NCBI RefSeq assembly: GCF_039526385.1
Contig: NZ_BAAAIX010000016.1
Coordinates: 62,001-126,000, forward strand
Length of the DNA: 64,000 nt
Direction of reading: 5' to 3'
Origin: Luteococcus peritonei
GTDB lineage: Bacteria > Actinomycetota > Actinomycetes > Propionibacteriales > Propionibacteriaceae
The notes under the pieces were generated by a model that saw nothing but the letters and a program-made list of their open reading frames with translations, did not search any database and had not been told where the DNA came from. How positions within the stretch are numbered: the stretch's first letter is position 1; each line of letters opens with the position of its first letter. The translations under genes were made by a program, and so were the position numbers. Below, in pieces: positions 16,722 through 24,292 of the stretch.

Positions 16722-17969
16722 ATGACGAGCCTCTTCGCCGCCCAGGCAGGTGCTGCCCGCACCGCCTCCCGCCAGCTGGCCACCCTGTCGCGGGCCCGCA
16801 AGGACGCCGCCCTGCAGGCCATGGCCGACGCCCTGGCCGCCGCACAGGAGCCGGTGCTGCAGGCCAATGCCCGCGACGTGGAGCGGGCCCGCGAGCAGGG
16901 CACCCCGGAGGCCATGGTGGACCGGCTGACCCTCACCCCCGAGCGGATCGCGGGCATGGTGCAGGGCCTGCGTGACCTGGCCGGCCTGCCTGACCCGGTG
17001 GGCGACGTGGTGCGCGGTTTCTCCACCCCCGCCGGGGTGCGGATCAGCCAGGTGCGGGTGCCCTTCGGTGTGGTGGGGATCATCTACGAGGCGCGCCCCA
17101 ATGTCACCGCCGATGCCGCCGGCATCTGCCTCAAGAGCGGCAATGCCGCCCTGCTGCGCGGTTCCTCCTCGGCGCTGGACTCCAATCGTGCCGTGGTGGC
17201 CGCCCTGCGCGGCGGGCTGGAGCAGGCGGGCGTCGAGGCCGGCGCGGTCTGCCTGGTGGAGGGTGGCCGCGAGGTGACCGGAGAGATGATGCGCGCCCGT
17301 GGCCTGGTGGACCTGCTGATCCCGCGCGGCGGTGCCGGGCTGATCGAGGCGGTGGTCACCGGCTCCACGGTGCCGGTGATCGAGACCGGCACCGGCAACT
17401 GCCACCTCTTCGTCGACGCCAGCGCAGACCAGCAGATGGCGCTGGAGATCATGCTCAATGCCAAGACCCAGCGCCCCAGCGTCTGCAACTCGCTGGAGAC
17501 CCTGCTGGTGCATGCCGAGATCGCCGAGCAGTTCGTGCCCAAGGCCCTGGAGGCACTGACGGCCGCTGGCGTCACGGTGCACGGTGACGACTCGGTGCGC
17601 GGTCTGGACCACCGGATCGTCGAGGCGACCGAGACCGAGTACGACGCGGAGTACCTCTCGCTGGACCTGGCAGCCAAGGTGGTGGCCGGCCTGGACGAGG
17701 CCGTGGAGCACATTCGCGCCCACAGCTCGGGCCACTCCGAGACGATCATCACCTCAGACCTGGGCAGTGCCAACCGCTTCACCGCCGAGGTGGACGCGGC
17801 GGCGGTGCTGGTGAACGCCTCCAGCCGCTTCGTCGACGGCGGTGAGTTCGGTTTCGGCGCCGAGATCGGCATCTCCACCCAGAAGCTGCACGCCCGTGGC
17901 CCGATGGGCCTGCCGGAGATGACCTCCACCAAGTACGTCGTGGTGGGGGACGGGCAGACGCGCGGCTGA
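16722..17969 (+). CDS. proA: glutamate-5-semialdehyde (gamma-glutamyl phosphate) reductase
   Basis: The 415-residue enzyme reduces glutamyl 5-phosphate to the semialdehyde, the second proline step. It has the aldehyde dehydrogenase-like fold with VPFGVVGIIYEARPNVT, the nucleotide-binding GSSSALDSN region and the catalytic cysteine in TQRPSVCNSLET. It carries a leaderless promoter of its own and so is not part of the obgE-proB transcript. A 40-residue membrane peptide gene and nadD follow. Confidence 0.97.
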   Translation: MTSLFAAQAGAARTASRQLATLSRARKDAALQAMADALAAAQEPVLQANARDVERAREQGTPEAMVDRLTLTPERIAGMVQGLRDLAGLPDPVGDVVRGFSTPAGVRISQVRVPFGVVGIIYEARPNVTADAAGICLKSGNAALLRGSSSALDSNRAVVAALRGGLEQAGVEAGAVCLVEGGREVTGEMMRARGLVDLLIPRGGAGLIEAVVTGSTVPVIETGTGNCHLFVDASADQQMALEIMLNAKTQRPSVCNSLETLLVHAEIAEQFVPKALEALTAAGVTVHGDDSVRGLDHRIVEATETEYDAEYLSLDLAAKVVAGLDEAVEHIRAHSSGHSETIITSDLGSANRFTAEVDAAAVLVNASSRFVDGGEFGFGAEIGISTQKLHARGPMGLPEMTSTKYVVVGDGQTRG

Positions 17970-17975
17970 ATCGGC

Positions 17976-17981
17976 TAGTCT
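17976..17981 (+). promoter_or_regulatory. leaderless -10 box of small membrane peptide
   Basis: TAGTCT ends six bases before the ATG at 17988, identical in sequence and spacing style to the proA and DUF2344 promoters. Confidence 0.5.
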
Positions 17982-17987
17982 CTGCAC

Positions 17988-18110
17988 ATGTCCATGGTTC
18001 TGATGAATGCCCAGGCCGAGACCTGGCCCGCCTTCGCCGTCGCCTTCGCCGTCCTGATCGCGGCGCTGCTGTTCGTCCTGAACATCGGCGGCAACCGCCC
18101 GCACAGCTGA
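17988..18110 (+). CDS. 40-residue single-pass membrane peptide
   Basis: The product has a short polar N-terminus (MSMVLMNAQAETW), one hydrophobic helix (FAVAFAVLIAALLFVLNI) and a short GGNRPHS tail. Support for a real gene comes from the perfectly placed leaderless -10 box and from the tight junction with nadD, whose GTG begins two bases after this stop codon. It is not recognised as a named family. If real, it would be the promoter-proximal gene of a membrane peptide-nadD-rsfS-phosphatase operon. Confidence 0.6.
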   Translation: MSMVLMNAQAETWPAFAVAFAVLIAALLFVLNIGGNRPHS

Positions 18111-18112
18111 GC

Positions 18113-18898
18113 GTGACCCAGCCTGGCGAGAGCGCCCCCGGCAAGGAGGCGCTGGGCATCGTGCATCCCGACGGCCCCGAGCGTCCCTGGCGCCTGGGCG
18201 TGATGGGTGGCACCTTCGACCCGATCCACCACGGCCACCTGGTGGCCGCCAGCGAGGTGGCCGCCCGCTTCGGCCTCGACGAAGTGGTCTTCGTGCCCAC
18301 CGGCGTGCCCTGGCAGAAGGCCGGACGCGGCGTCTCCGCCGCCGAGGACCGCTACCTGATGACGGTGATCGCCACCGCCTCGAACCCGCGCTTCAGCGTC
18401 TCGCGCGTGGACATCGAACGTCCCGGCGACACCTACACCGTCGACACCCTGAAGGACCTGCGCCGGATCCGCGGCGGCGAGGTGGAGCTCTTCTTCATCA
18501 CCGGCGCCGACGCCCTGGCCAAGATCCTCACTTGGCGCGGCGCCGAGGAGCTCTTCGACCTGGCGCACTTCATCGGCGTCAGCCGGCCCGGCATCCCGCT
18601 GGGGGAGAGCGACATCGCCCACCTGCCGGCCGACAAGGTCACCCTACTGGAGGTGCCTGCCATGGCCATCTCCTCCACCGACTGCCGCAACCGGGTTCGC
18701 GAGGGCCTGCCGATCTGGTACCTGGTGCCGGACGGCATCGTGCAGTACATCGCCAAGCGCGGCCTGTACGGGCAGCTGCGCGCCACCACCGAGCCGGTGC
18801 TGGACCGCGTGGACACCAGCCACAGCCCGGACGAGCTCGCCGAGCTCGCCGCCGCGGAGAATGCCCGCATCCAGAAGACCAAGGAAGAGAAGTCTTGA
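18113..18898 (+). CDS. nadD: nicotinate-nucleotide adenylyltransferase
   Basis: The 261-residue product makes nicotinate adenine dinucleotide in NAD synthesis. The nucleotidyltransferase signature GGTFDPIHHGHL lies near residue 33, and SSTDCRNR is the conserved ISST-like motif near the C-terminus. The N-terminal 25 residues are longer than in many homologues, so a later start cannot be excluded. The TTG start of rsfS overlaps the stop codon, so the two are coupled, the usual nadD-rsfS arrangement. Confidence 0.95.
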   Translation: MTQPGESAPGKEALGIVHPDGPERPWRLGVMGGTFDPIHHGHLVAASEVAARFGLDEVVFVPTGVPWQKAGRGVSAAEDRYLMTVIATASNPRFSVSRVDIERPGDTYTVDTLKDLRRIRGGEVELFFITGADALAKILTWRGAEELFDLAHFIGVSRPGIPLGESDIAHLPADKVTLLEVPAMAISSTDCRNRVREGLPIWYLVPDGIVQYIAKRGLYGQLRATTEPVLDRVDTSHSPDELAELAAAENARIQKTKEEKS

Positions 18899-19311
18899 GC
18901 GCAACCGAGATCGCCATCACCACCGCCACGCTGGCCGCCCAGGCGGCCGCCGACAAGCTGGGCACCGACATCGTCGCCTTCGACGTCAGCGAGCAGCTGG
19001 CCATCACCGACATCTTCCTGGTGGTCTCGGCCAGCAACGAGCGCCAGGTGGGCGCCGTGGTGGACGGCATCGAGGAGCAGCTGCTCAAGCACAAGCTGAA
19101 GCCGGTGCGTCGCGAGGGGGACCGGGAGAACCGCTGGGTTCTGCTGGACTACCTCGACGTGGTGGTGCACGTGCAGCACACCGACGAGCGCGCTCTGTAC
19201 TCGCTGGAGCGGCTGTGGAAGGACTGCCCTCGCATCGAGCTGGGCGTCCACGAGGGCCGCGAGGCCCCGCCCGCCGCCGAGCAGAGCGACGAGGACGCCG
19301 TCGGCGCCTGA
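18895..19311 (+). CDS. rsfS: ribosomal silencing factor RsfS
   Basis: The 138-residue RsfS/Iojap protein binds L14 on the 50S subunit and blocks subunit joining when nutrients are low. It contains the characteristic FDVSEQLAITDIFLV and WVLLDYLDVVVHV segments; the C-terminus has a short acidic extension (EEQ/SDEDAVGA type). The TTG start at 18895 overlaps the nadD stop (TTGA), and AAGGAAGAG lies about eight bases upstream. The stop shares one base with the next ATG (TGATG). Confidence 0.95.
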   Translation: MSATEIAITTATLAAQAAADKLGTDIVAFDVSEQLAITDIFLVVSASNERQVGAVVDGIEEQLLKHKLKPVRREGDRENRWVLLDYLDVVVHVQHTDERALYSLERLWKDCPRIELGVHEGREAPPAAEQSDEDAVGA

Positions 19312-19958
19312 TGTCCAGCACCGTCGTCACCAGCACAGCACCAGCCACCCGGCTGGTGCTGTTGCGTCATGGCCTGACGGACTGGAATGCCCAAGGGCGC
19401 TTCCAGGGCCAGCTCGACATCGGCCTGAACGACACCGGCCGGTCCCAGGCCGCCGCGGCGGCGCCGCACCTCGCGGCCCTGGTTCCGGATGTCGTCCTCT
19501 CCTCAGACCTGGGCCGCGCCACCGAGACCGCGGCGGCCGTCGCGGGCCTGCTGGGCACCGAGGTGGTCACCGATCCCCGGCTGCGCGAGATCAATGTCGG
19601 CAGCTGGGGCGGGCTGACCGGGGCCGAGATGCAGCAACGCGATCCCGGTTTCGCCCGCGCCCTGGCCAATGGCGAGGACTTCCGTCGCTCTCCCGAGGGG
19701 GAGACCGCCGACGAGGTGGGCGTGCGGATGCGCCTGGCGCTCACCGACCTGACCGCCCGCTTCGAGGGCGGCACCCTGATGGTGGTCTCCCACGGCCTGG
19801 CCATCCGGATGGCCTGCGGCTATCTGCTGGGCTGGGACTTTGCCCACAGCTGGCAGCTCGGGCCCATGGCGAACTGTGGCTGGTCCGTGCTCTCGCGACG
19901 CCCCGACCTGCCCTGGCGGCTCGAGGCCTACAACCGTGTGGCGCCCGATTTTGCATGA
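19311..19958 (+). CDS. histidine phosphatase (phosphoglycerate mutase-like) family protein
   Basis: The 215-residue product has the catalytic RHG motif (LVLLRHGLTDWNAQGRFQG) near residue 18, the second arginine region SSDLGRATET and the second histidine in VVSHGLAIR. These identify a branch-1 histidine phosphatase; in this position in actinobacteria it is often annotated as a phosphoglycerate mutase-like or alpha-ribazole phosphatase-like enzyme, but the substrate cannot be read from sequence. It overlaps rsfS by one base and ends the operon before the tRNA gene. Confidence 0.85.
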   Translation: MSSTVVTSTAPATRLVLLRHGLTDWNAQGRFQGQLDIGLNDTGRSQAAAAAPHLAALVPDVVLSSDLGRATETAAAVAGLLGTEVVTDPRLREINVGSWGGLTGAEMQQRDPGFARALANGEDFRRSPEGETADEVGVRMRLALTDLTARFEGGTLMVVSHGLAIRMACGYLLGWDFAHSWQLGPMANCGWSVLSRRPDLPWRLEAYNRVAPDFA

Positions 19959-19979
19959 TGCGATCCCATGCTGTAATGT
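19951..19979 (+). promoter_or_regulatory. promoter of tRNA-Ala
   Basis: TTGCAT at 19951-19956 and TAATGT at 19974-19979 have the ideal 17-base spacing; start would be about 40 bases before the mature tRNA. The -35 lies at the very end of the phosphatase gene. Confidence 0.6.
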
Positions 19980-20027
19980 TCTACGAGTCCTGAGGGGCTG
20001 AAAGGCTGCTCAAAGGACATCCCACAA

Positions 20028-20100
20028 GGGGCTATGGCGCAGTTGGTAGCGCGCTTCCATGGCATGGAAGAGGCCAGGGGTTCGAATCCCCTTAGCTCCA
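20028..20100 (+). tRNA. tRNA-Ala (anticodon GGC)
   Basis: A 73-base cloverleaf is visible: acceptor GGGGCTA pairs with TAGCTCC (one G-T pair), the anticodon stem CTTCC/GGAAG closes the loop ATGGCAT giving anticodon GGC for GCC codons, and the T-arm has GTTCGAAT. The discriminator is A, as expected for alanine. The 3' CCA is not encoded. Confidence 0.95.
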
Positions 20101-20107
20101 CAATCAC

Positions 20108-20137
20108 AGAAGGCCCCGCCGAGAGGCGGGGCCTTCT
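20108..20137 (+). terminator. terminator of tRNA-Ala
   Basis: A perfect 13-pair stem (20108-20120 with 20125-20137), loop GAGA, then GCGTCTT. Confidence 0.8.
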
Positions 20138-20233
20138 GCGTCTTCCCGGCCACCCAGGATCCGCACTTTCGCGGTCCGTGCCACAACTGTCTGAAAGTCC
20201 AGGTGCTGGCGTCTTCCCGTGCACCAAAAAATA

Positions 20234-20250
20234 GATATCATATTGCTATC
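20234..20250 (+). promoter_or_regulatory. AT-rich pseudo-palindrome upstream of SPFH gene, candidate Arc-type operator
   Basis: GATATCA-TAT-TGCTATC is an inverted repeat matching at six of seven positions, in an AT-rich island (starting with a run of A at 20226) that stands out in this GC-rich sequence. It lies 62 bases before the SPFH start. Ribbon-helix-helix repressors usually bind such sites, and one is encoded downstream. Confidence 0.45.
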
Positions 20251-20311
20251 AGGTCGCCCGGAGGGGCGCGGAGCACCCGACCCGGCAACGGGAGGGGAGA
20301 GGGAGGCAAAG

Positions 20312-21292
20312 ATGAACGACGACAACAGCACCGCCGTCACCCCCGAGGAGCAGCCGCTGCAGGCGCGCCCGGTGGGCCATGACGGGGTCCGCGTCGACGT
20401 GAGCGAGCACCGCGCCTGGAGCATGTCCGGCCTGCCCGGGCTGTTGCTGGTCGTCCTGCTGGTGCTGGGTGGTGCGGCGCTGGTGGTCACCAGCCTGCTG
20501 GCGGGCAGCCCCTCGGTGGCCGGCATCATCGGTGGCGCGCTGCTCGCGGCGCTGGGCGGCATCCTCGCCACCGGTCTGCGCGTGGTGAACCCCGGCGAGG
20601 CCGTCGTGGTGCAGTTCCTGGGCAACTACCTGGGCACCGTGCGTCGCACCGGGCTGAACATGACCCCGCCCTTCACCACCGGCCGCAAGGTCTCGGTGAA
20701 GGCCGACAACTTCGAGACCACCGGTCTGAAGGTCAACGACTCCAACGGCAACCCGATCGAGATCGCCGCCGTCGTCGTCTACCAGGTGGCCGACACCGCC
20801 AAGGCCGCCTTCGCGGTGGAGGACTACGACGAGTTCGTGCGCAAGCAGGCCGAGTCCGCGCTGCGCCACGTCGCCATGAGTCACCCCTACGACGACCACT
20901 CTGTCCCGATGGAGGGTCAGCCCGCCCAGCAGGTGGTCACGCTGCGCGAGTCCCCCGACCACGTCAACGGCGAGCTCGCCCGCGAGGTGGCCGAGCGGGT
21001 GGCCGTCTCCGGCGTCGAGATCATCGAGGTGCGCATCTCCCACCTGGCCTACGCCCAGGAGATCGCCTCCGCCATGCTGCGACGCCAGCAGGCCGCCGCG
21101 GTGCTCTCCGCCCGCCAGGTGATCGTCCAGGGAGCCACCGAGATGGCCAAGCAGGCCGTGCGCGAGCTGGACGCCCAGAGCGACATCGAGCTGGACCCGG
21201 AGCGCAAGGCCGCCATGATCACCAACCTGCTGGTGGTGCTGTGCTCGGAGCAGAACACCGCGCCGGTGATCAATGCCGGCTCGCTGTACTGA
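20312..21292 (+). CDS. SPFH/band 7 domain membrane protein
   Basis: The 326-residue product has two hydrophobic segments near residues 45-100 followed by an SPFH (stomatin/prohibitin/flotillin/HflK) domain beginning at LRVVNPGEAVVVQFLGNYLGTV. SPFH proteins form oligomeric scaffolds in membrane microdomains and often control proteases or transporters; the partner here is unknown. The ATG at 20312 is chosen for the GGGAGG seven bases upstream. A small Arc-like regulator gene follows after 12 bases, an association seen for this SPFH subgroup in other bacteria. Confidence 0.85.
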   Translation: MNDDNSTAVTPEEQPLQARPVGHDGVRVDVSEHRAWSMSGLPGLLLVVLLVLGGAALVVTSLLAGSPSVAGIIGGALLAALGGILATGLRVVNPGEAVVVQFLGNYLGTVRRTGLNMTPPFTTGRKVSVKADNFETTGLKVNDSNGNPIEIAAVVVYQVADTAKAAFAVEDYDEFVRKQAESALRHVAMSHPYDDHSVPMEGQPAQQVVTLRESPDHVNGELAREVAERVAVSGVEIIEVRISHLAYAQEIASAMLRRQQAAAVLSARQVIVQGATEMAKQAVRELDAQSDIELDPERKAAMITNLLVVLCSEQNTAPVINAGSLY

Positions 21293-21304
21293 GATGGTCT
21301 GAGG

Positions 21305-21508
21305 ATGCCCGAACAGCGCAAGCAGATCCTGCTCCGGGTCAACCCGCAGGTGCACGAGGCGCTGAGCCGGTGGGCGGCCGACGACATGCGGTCGGTGAAC
21401 GGACAGATCGAGATGATCCTGCGCGACGCCCTGCGTCGCGCAGGTCGTCTGCCCCGCGACGTGCCTGAGCCGCGAGGCCCGGGCCGGCCCCGCAACGACG
21501 AGGACTGA
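21305..21508 (+). CDS. Arc-like ribbon-helix-helix DNA-binding protein
   Basis: The 67-residue product has the layout of an Arc/MetJ-fold regulator: a short beta strand (RKQILLRVNPQVHEALSRWA), then the SVNGQIEMILRDALRRAG helix, and a basic proline-rich tail. Arc-type proteins bind operators as dimers of dimers. It lies directly behind the SPFH gene and probably shares its transcript. The AT-rich pseudo-palindrome upstream of the SPFH gene is the obvious candidate target. No toxin gene is present, so a toxin-antitoxin reading is not supported. Confidence 0.75.
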   Translation: MPEQRKQILLRVNPQVHEALSRWAADDMRSVNGQIEMILRDALRRAGRLPRDVPEPRGPGRPRNDED

Positions 21509-21568
21509 GCCGCGGACCTGCGACCAAGCCGAGGGCGAACAGCCTGTCACCCTGCCGTCGTGGGGTGG

Positions 21569-21574
21569 CAGGCT
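21569..21574 (+). promoter_or_regulatory. leaderless -10 box of DUF5709 gene
   Basis: CAGGCT ends six bases before the ATG at 21581. Confidence 0.4.
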
Positions 21575-21580
21575 GGCGCC

Positions 21581-21952
21581 ATGAGCATCGAGCACAATGA
21601 CGCCACCGAGCTGTCCGACGAGACCGGCGAGATCGACCAGCTGGACTCCGACCTGGACGGTGTCGAGGACACCGACGAGCTGACCGAGATGGCCGACGCG
21701 AACCGCCCCTACGGCGAGGTCACCGCCGAGGACCTGGGCACCCAGGACCTGATCGACGACGGGGGAGACCTGGCCACCACGCTGGACGACGACGCGCGAA
21801 CCGACAACCGCGCCGCGGGCGTGGTTCCGGTGGACGAGGAGATGACCTTCGACGACTTGACTACCGAGGAGACCCTCGAGGACCGCTTCCAGCAGGAGGA
21901 GCCGGACCCGATCAGCGACATCGTCCCGCCCGACGCCGGTCGTCGCGCCTGA
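21581..21952 (+). CDS. DUF5709 family acidic protein
   Basis: The 123-residue product is very acidic, with no membrane segment. The C-terminal half has the EETLEDRFQQEEPD signature typical of DUF5709, a small actinobacterial family of unknown function. An N-terminal extension to 21560 is possible but the ATG at 21581 fits the leaderless -10 spacing seen throughout the window. A bidirectional terminator separates it from the convergent TraR-like gene. Confidence 0.7.
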   Translation: MSIEHNDATELSDETGEIDQLDSDLDGVEDTDELTEMADANRPYGEVTAEDLGTQDLIDDGGDLATTLDDDARTDNRAAGVVPVDEEMTFDDLTTEETLEDRFQQEEPDPISDIVPPDAGRRA

Positions 21953-21976
21953 GGCACCGGCCACGCAGGATTGAAC

Positions 21977-22005
21977 GGCCCCGTTCCCGGCATGGGAACG
22001 GGGCC
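21977..22005. terminator. bidirectional terminator
   Basis: A perfect 12-pair stem (21977-21988 with 21994-22005) with loop GGCAT lies between convergent genes. Confidence 0.75.
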
Positions 22006-22019
22006 TCGCCGTTCCCGGG

Positions 22020-22352
22020 TCAGCTGGCCGTGGCGTGCTCCACGCAGGTGACCGACCAGGGCCGGAACTCCAGCCGGGCCTCGCCGATCGGGTTCCCGCA
22101 CACGTCGCAGCGGCCGTGACTGCCCTCGTCGAGTTTGGCCAGCGCACGCTCCACCTGGTCCAGCACCTGGGCCAGGGTGGAGGCGGAGGAGGCGTCGGCC
22201 ATCTGCTGGATGGCCTGGTTGGTGCCCTCGCCGATCCGCTTGCCGAAGCCGATGGTGGCCCCAGCTTCCGGGGGCCGGGTCAGCTCCACGATCTGGGCCC
22301 GCAGATCCGCGGCCTTCTGCTCCAGCTCCGTGCGCAGCTCGTCGTCAGCCAT
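22020..22352 (-). CDS. DksA/TraR-type zinc-finger protein
   Basis: The 110-residue product has an N-terminal helical region (DELRTELEQKAADLRAQIVEL) and a C-terminal zinc finger GRCDVCGNPIGEARLEFRPW followed by CVEH. The fourth ligand position is therefore probably histidine, a C3H variant of the usual C4 DksA finger. DksA/TraR proteins enter the RNA polymerase secondary channel, or bind sigma-related partners in actinobacteria; the role here is inferred only. The start is fixed by a TATCAT box six bases upstream. The frame upstream is open into the neighbouring pseudogene, but that is read-through of a frameshift and not a true fusion. Confidence 0.8.
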   Translation of the reverse strand: MADDELRTELEQKAADLRAQIVELTRPPEAGATIGFGKRIGEGTNQAIQQMADASSASTLAQVLDQVERALAKLDEGSHGRCDVCGNPIGEARLEFRPWSVTCVEHATAS

Positions 22353-22358
22353 CCCCGG

Positions 22359-22364
22359 ATGATA
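22359..22364 (-). promoter_or_regulatory. leaderless -10 box of TraR-like gene
   Basis: TATCAT on the reverse strand ends six bases before the ATG at 22352. Confidence 0.55.
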
Positions 22365-22383
22365 CCCACGGGTCCCACAGGCG

Positions 22384-23084
22384 TCAGGGGACCGGCGGTG
22401 CCACCGCAGCGTCGGCGCCGCTGAGCTCGAGTTCCCGCGCGATGGTGCCATCGGCCTTGAGCGTCTCGAGTCGCTCGACGACCGCCCGCAGAGCCGACAT
22501 CGGGGAACCGCGTGGCAATCCCACAGCTTGGCGGATCTCCATGAAAGGAGGTTCCAGAACCCGATAGCCGCGACTCTCGGCATACCGGTCAGCGGCTGCC
22601 GGATCCCTGCGCAGACATCCAGCCGCTGCTCTTCGAACACCTCTGCCACCTCCAGTCCTCGTTCGATCTCCGCGTGCTGGATGGTCCTGGTCAGGAACAG
22701 GTCGTACGCGGCACCTTGGCGGACACCGATGCGAATCCCTGGCGCGTCGACGTCAGGCGTCCCACGAAGGTCTTCTCGTCGGGCGATGTAGACGCCCTCG
22801 ATCAAGGCGTACGGCGGCGTGAACGCAACACCGCTCTCACGCTCAGGTTCGATCGCCAGAAAGCAGAGGTCCGCGTGGCCAGCGACCATGGCGGCGTACG
22901 CGTCACGGGCGGCCGGCACCTGGCTCAGCGCCAGGGGAACGTCCAGCCAGTCAGCCAGATGCTCGGCGATTGCCACGGTCACCCCACGTGGACCATCGGG
23001 GCCCGGCTGGGCCAGGACCGGGTTGCCCAGGTTGATGACTGCTCGCAGGCGGCCGGTCGGCGCCAGAGTTGTCGCGAGACTCAT
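22384..23084 (-). pseudogene. frameshifted solute-binding-like protein (PBP2 type)
   Basis: Reading from the ATG at 23084, the first part encodes a periplasmic-binding-like domain (TGRLRAVINLGNPVLAQ, HADLCFLAIEPERESGVAFTPPY) without a signal peptide. Near 22598-22600 the frame breaks. The rest continues in another frame (AAADRYAESRGYRVLEPPF to ARELELSGADAAVAPPVP) and stops at 22384. Restoring one C to a CC run gives a continuous 233-residue protein. Cytoplasmic forms of this fold are found next to PrpF-like genes, and the ATG overlaps the stop of the PrpF-like gene (ATGA). It is either a true pseudogene or an assembly error; the clustering of such breaks favours decay. Confidence 0.75.
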
Positions 23085-24204
23085 GGTTCCACCGCGACCT
23101 CTCCGCGCATGAGGGGCCGGGCGGTGCGGAAGAGTGACGCGCTCGAAACCTCGTACGATTCACGGCCCTGCTCGACGTCGGCCGCGGCCGTGACGACCCC
23201 CAACGGGGTTCCGATCCGCAAGCCCCCTCCTGAGGGAGCGCACACCTGTGCGATGACAGTTCCCGGGATCCCGGCGGCCGTGGCGACGCACAGTGCGGCC
23301 GTCCCGGGGATTGCTCGATGAACGATCCCCATCGACACGGTCCGCACCACGATGTCGCATTCGCCTGCCGACACGGTGGATCCGTCCAGCAGGATGCTTT
23401 CGGCAGGGGCGGACACCACGGCGATCTTGGGAACAGACTGCGCCGCGGTCTGAGGGCTGGCGCACATCCCCATCGCAACAGCCGCCGAGCGGCGCAGCCG
23501 CTCGAGGAGGGCCATGAGACGCCTGTCCTCCTCCAGCGTCTGGGGGAGTTCGGTACCGGCAACCCCCACGTCCGCGGCTGCAACAAAGACCATCGGATTC
23601 GCGGCATCGACCAAGGAGACCGCAAGCGCACGACCGTCGACATCCAGCACCTGCAGGGGAAGCCCCGTGGGAGCACCCCACTGGTCTTCGAACCCCCCGG
23701 ACTCACGTACCGCAACTCAATGGGCGCGGCCGTTCCGGAAACGCCGGGCAGCACCAGATCGCCCCGCGTCGCAGCGACGCCATGAGCCACCTCCAGGCCG
23801 ACCTCGATCAGTTTGTCCGTGTTGGTGTTGTGGACACGGAACCAGTTGTTACCCTCGGGACTCTGCACGATGCCCGCCAGTAGGGCGAACGGCACGACCG
23901 CTGACGAAAGATTGCCCCAGTTGCCGGAGTAGTCCACGGTCCCCGTGTCCACTGCGACCTGGCCAAAGGTGTACTCAAGGTCCACGCCCGCACGTTGCGA
24001 GGTGCGTACGCTGACCACCTTGGACAGCGAAGAGATCCCCCCACCCATTCCATCGAGTTGGCGGCCGAACCGGTCCGGAGATCCGATGGCGCGCGCATAG
24101 AGACGATCGCGGTCCGCCCCCTCGCTCGGGAGGTCGCGCTCATCGAAGAAAAGACCCTTGCTGGTGCCTCCCCGCATGAAGATCGCCTTGACCCAGGTTG
24201 TCAT
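23081..24204 (-). pseudogene. frameshifted PrpF-family protein (isomerase/tautomerase-like)
   Basis: The first part begins MTTWVKAIFMRGGTSKGLFF, a hallmark of PrpF-family isomerases (aconitate isomerase, 4-oxalomesaconate tautomerase), and runs through SPGGSKTSG. The frame is then lost around 23667-23671, and the second half continues in another frame from LPLQVLDVDGRALAVSLVD to the stop at 23081. Restoring one G to a GGG run gives a 374-residue protein of normal family length. AGGAG lies eight bases before the ATG. It forms an operon with the solute-binding-like pseudogene. Codon third positions look less GC-saturated than in flanking genes, consistent with acquisition by transfer. Confidence 0.75.
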
Positions 24205-24280
24205 CCCACACTCCTCGTGTCCGTTGCCCGTGCGCTCATCCTGTTGTGGGGCCGCCAGTACACCATCGATCTCGCCGTAG

Positions 24281-24286
24281 CAGGAT
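24281..24286 (+). promoter_or_regulatory. leaderless -10 box of hydrolase gene
   Basis: CAGGAT ends six bases before the ATG at 24293. Confidence 0.4.
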
Positions 24287-24292
24287 GGTGCC

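Noticed and set aside
21305..21508. Antitoxin of a toxin-antitoxin pair
   Set aside because: No toxin-like gene lies next to the Arc-type protein; its neighbour is an SPFH scaffold.
22020..23084. Apparent fusion of a solute-binding domain with a TraR zinc-finger protein
   Set aside because: The middle of the frame has no similarity and the true continuation of the binding domain is in another frame. The TraR gene has its own leaderless promoter and start.
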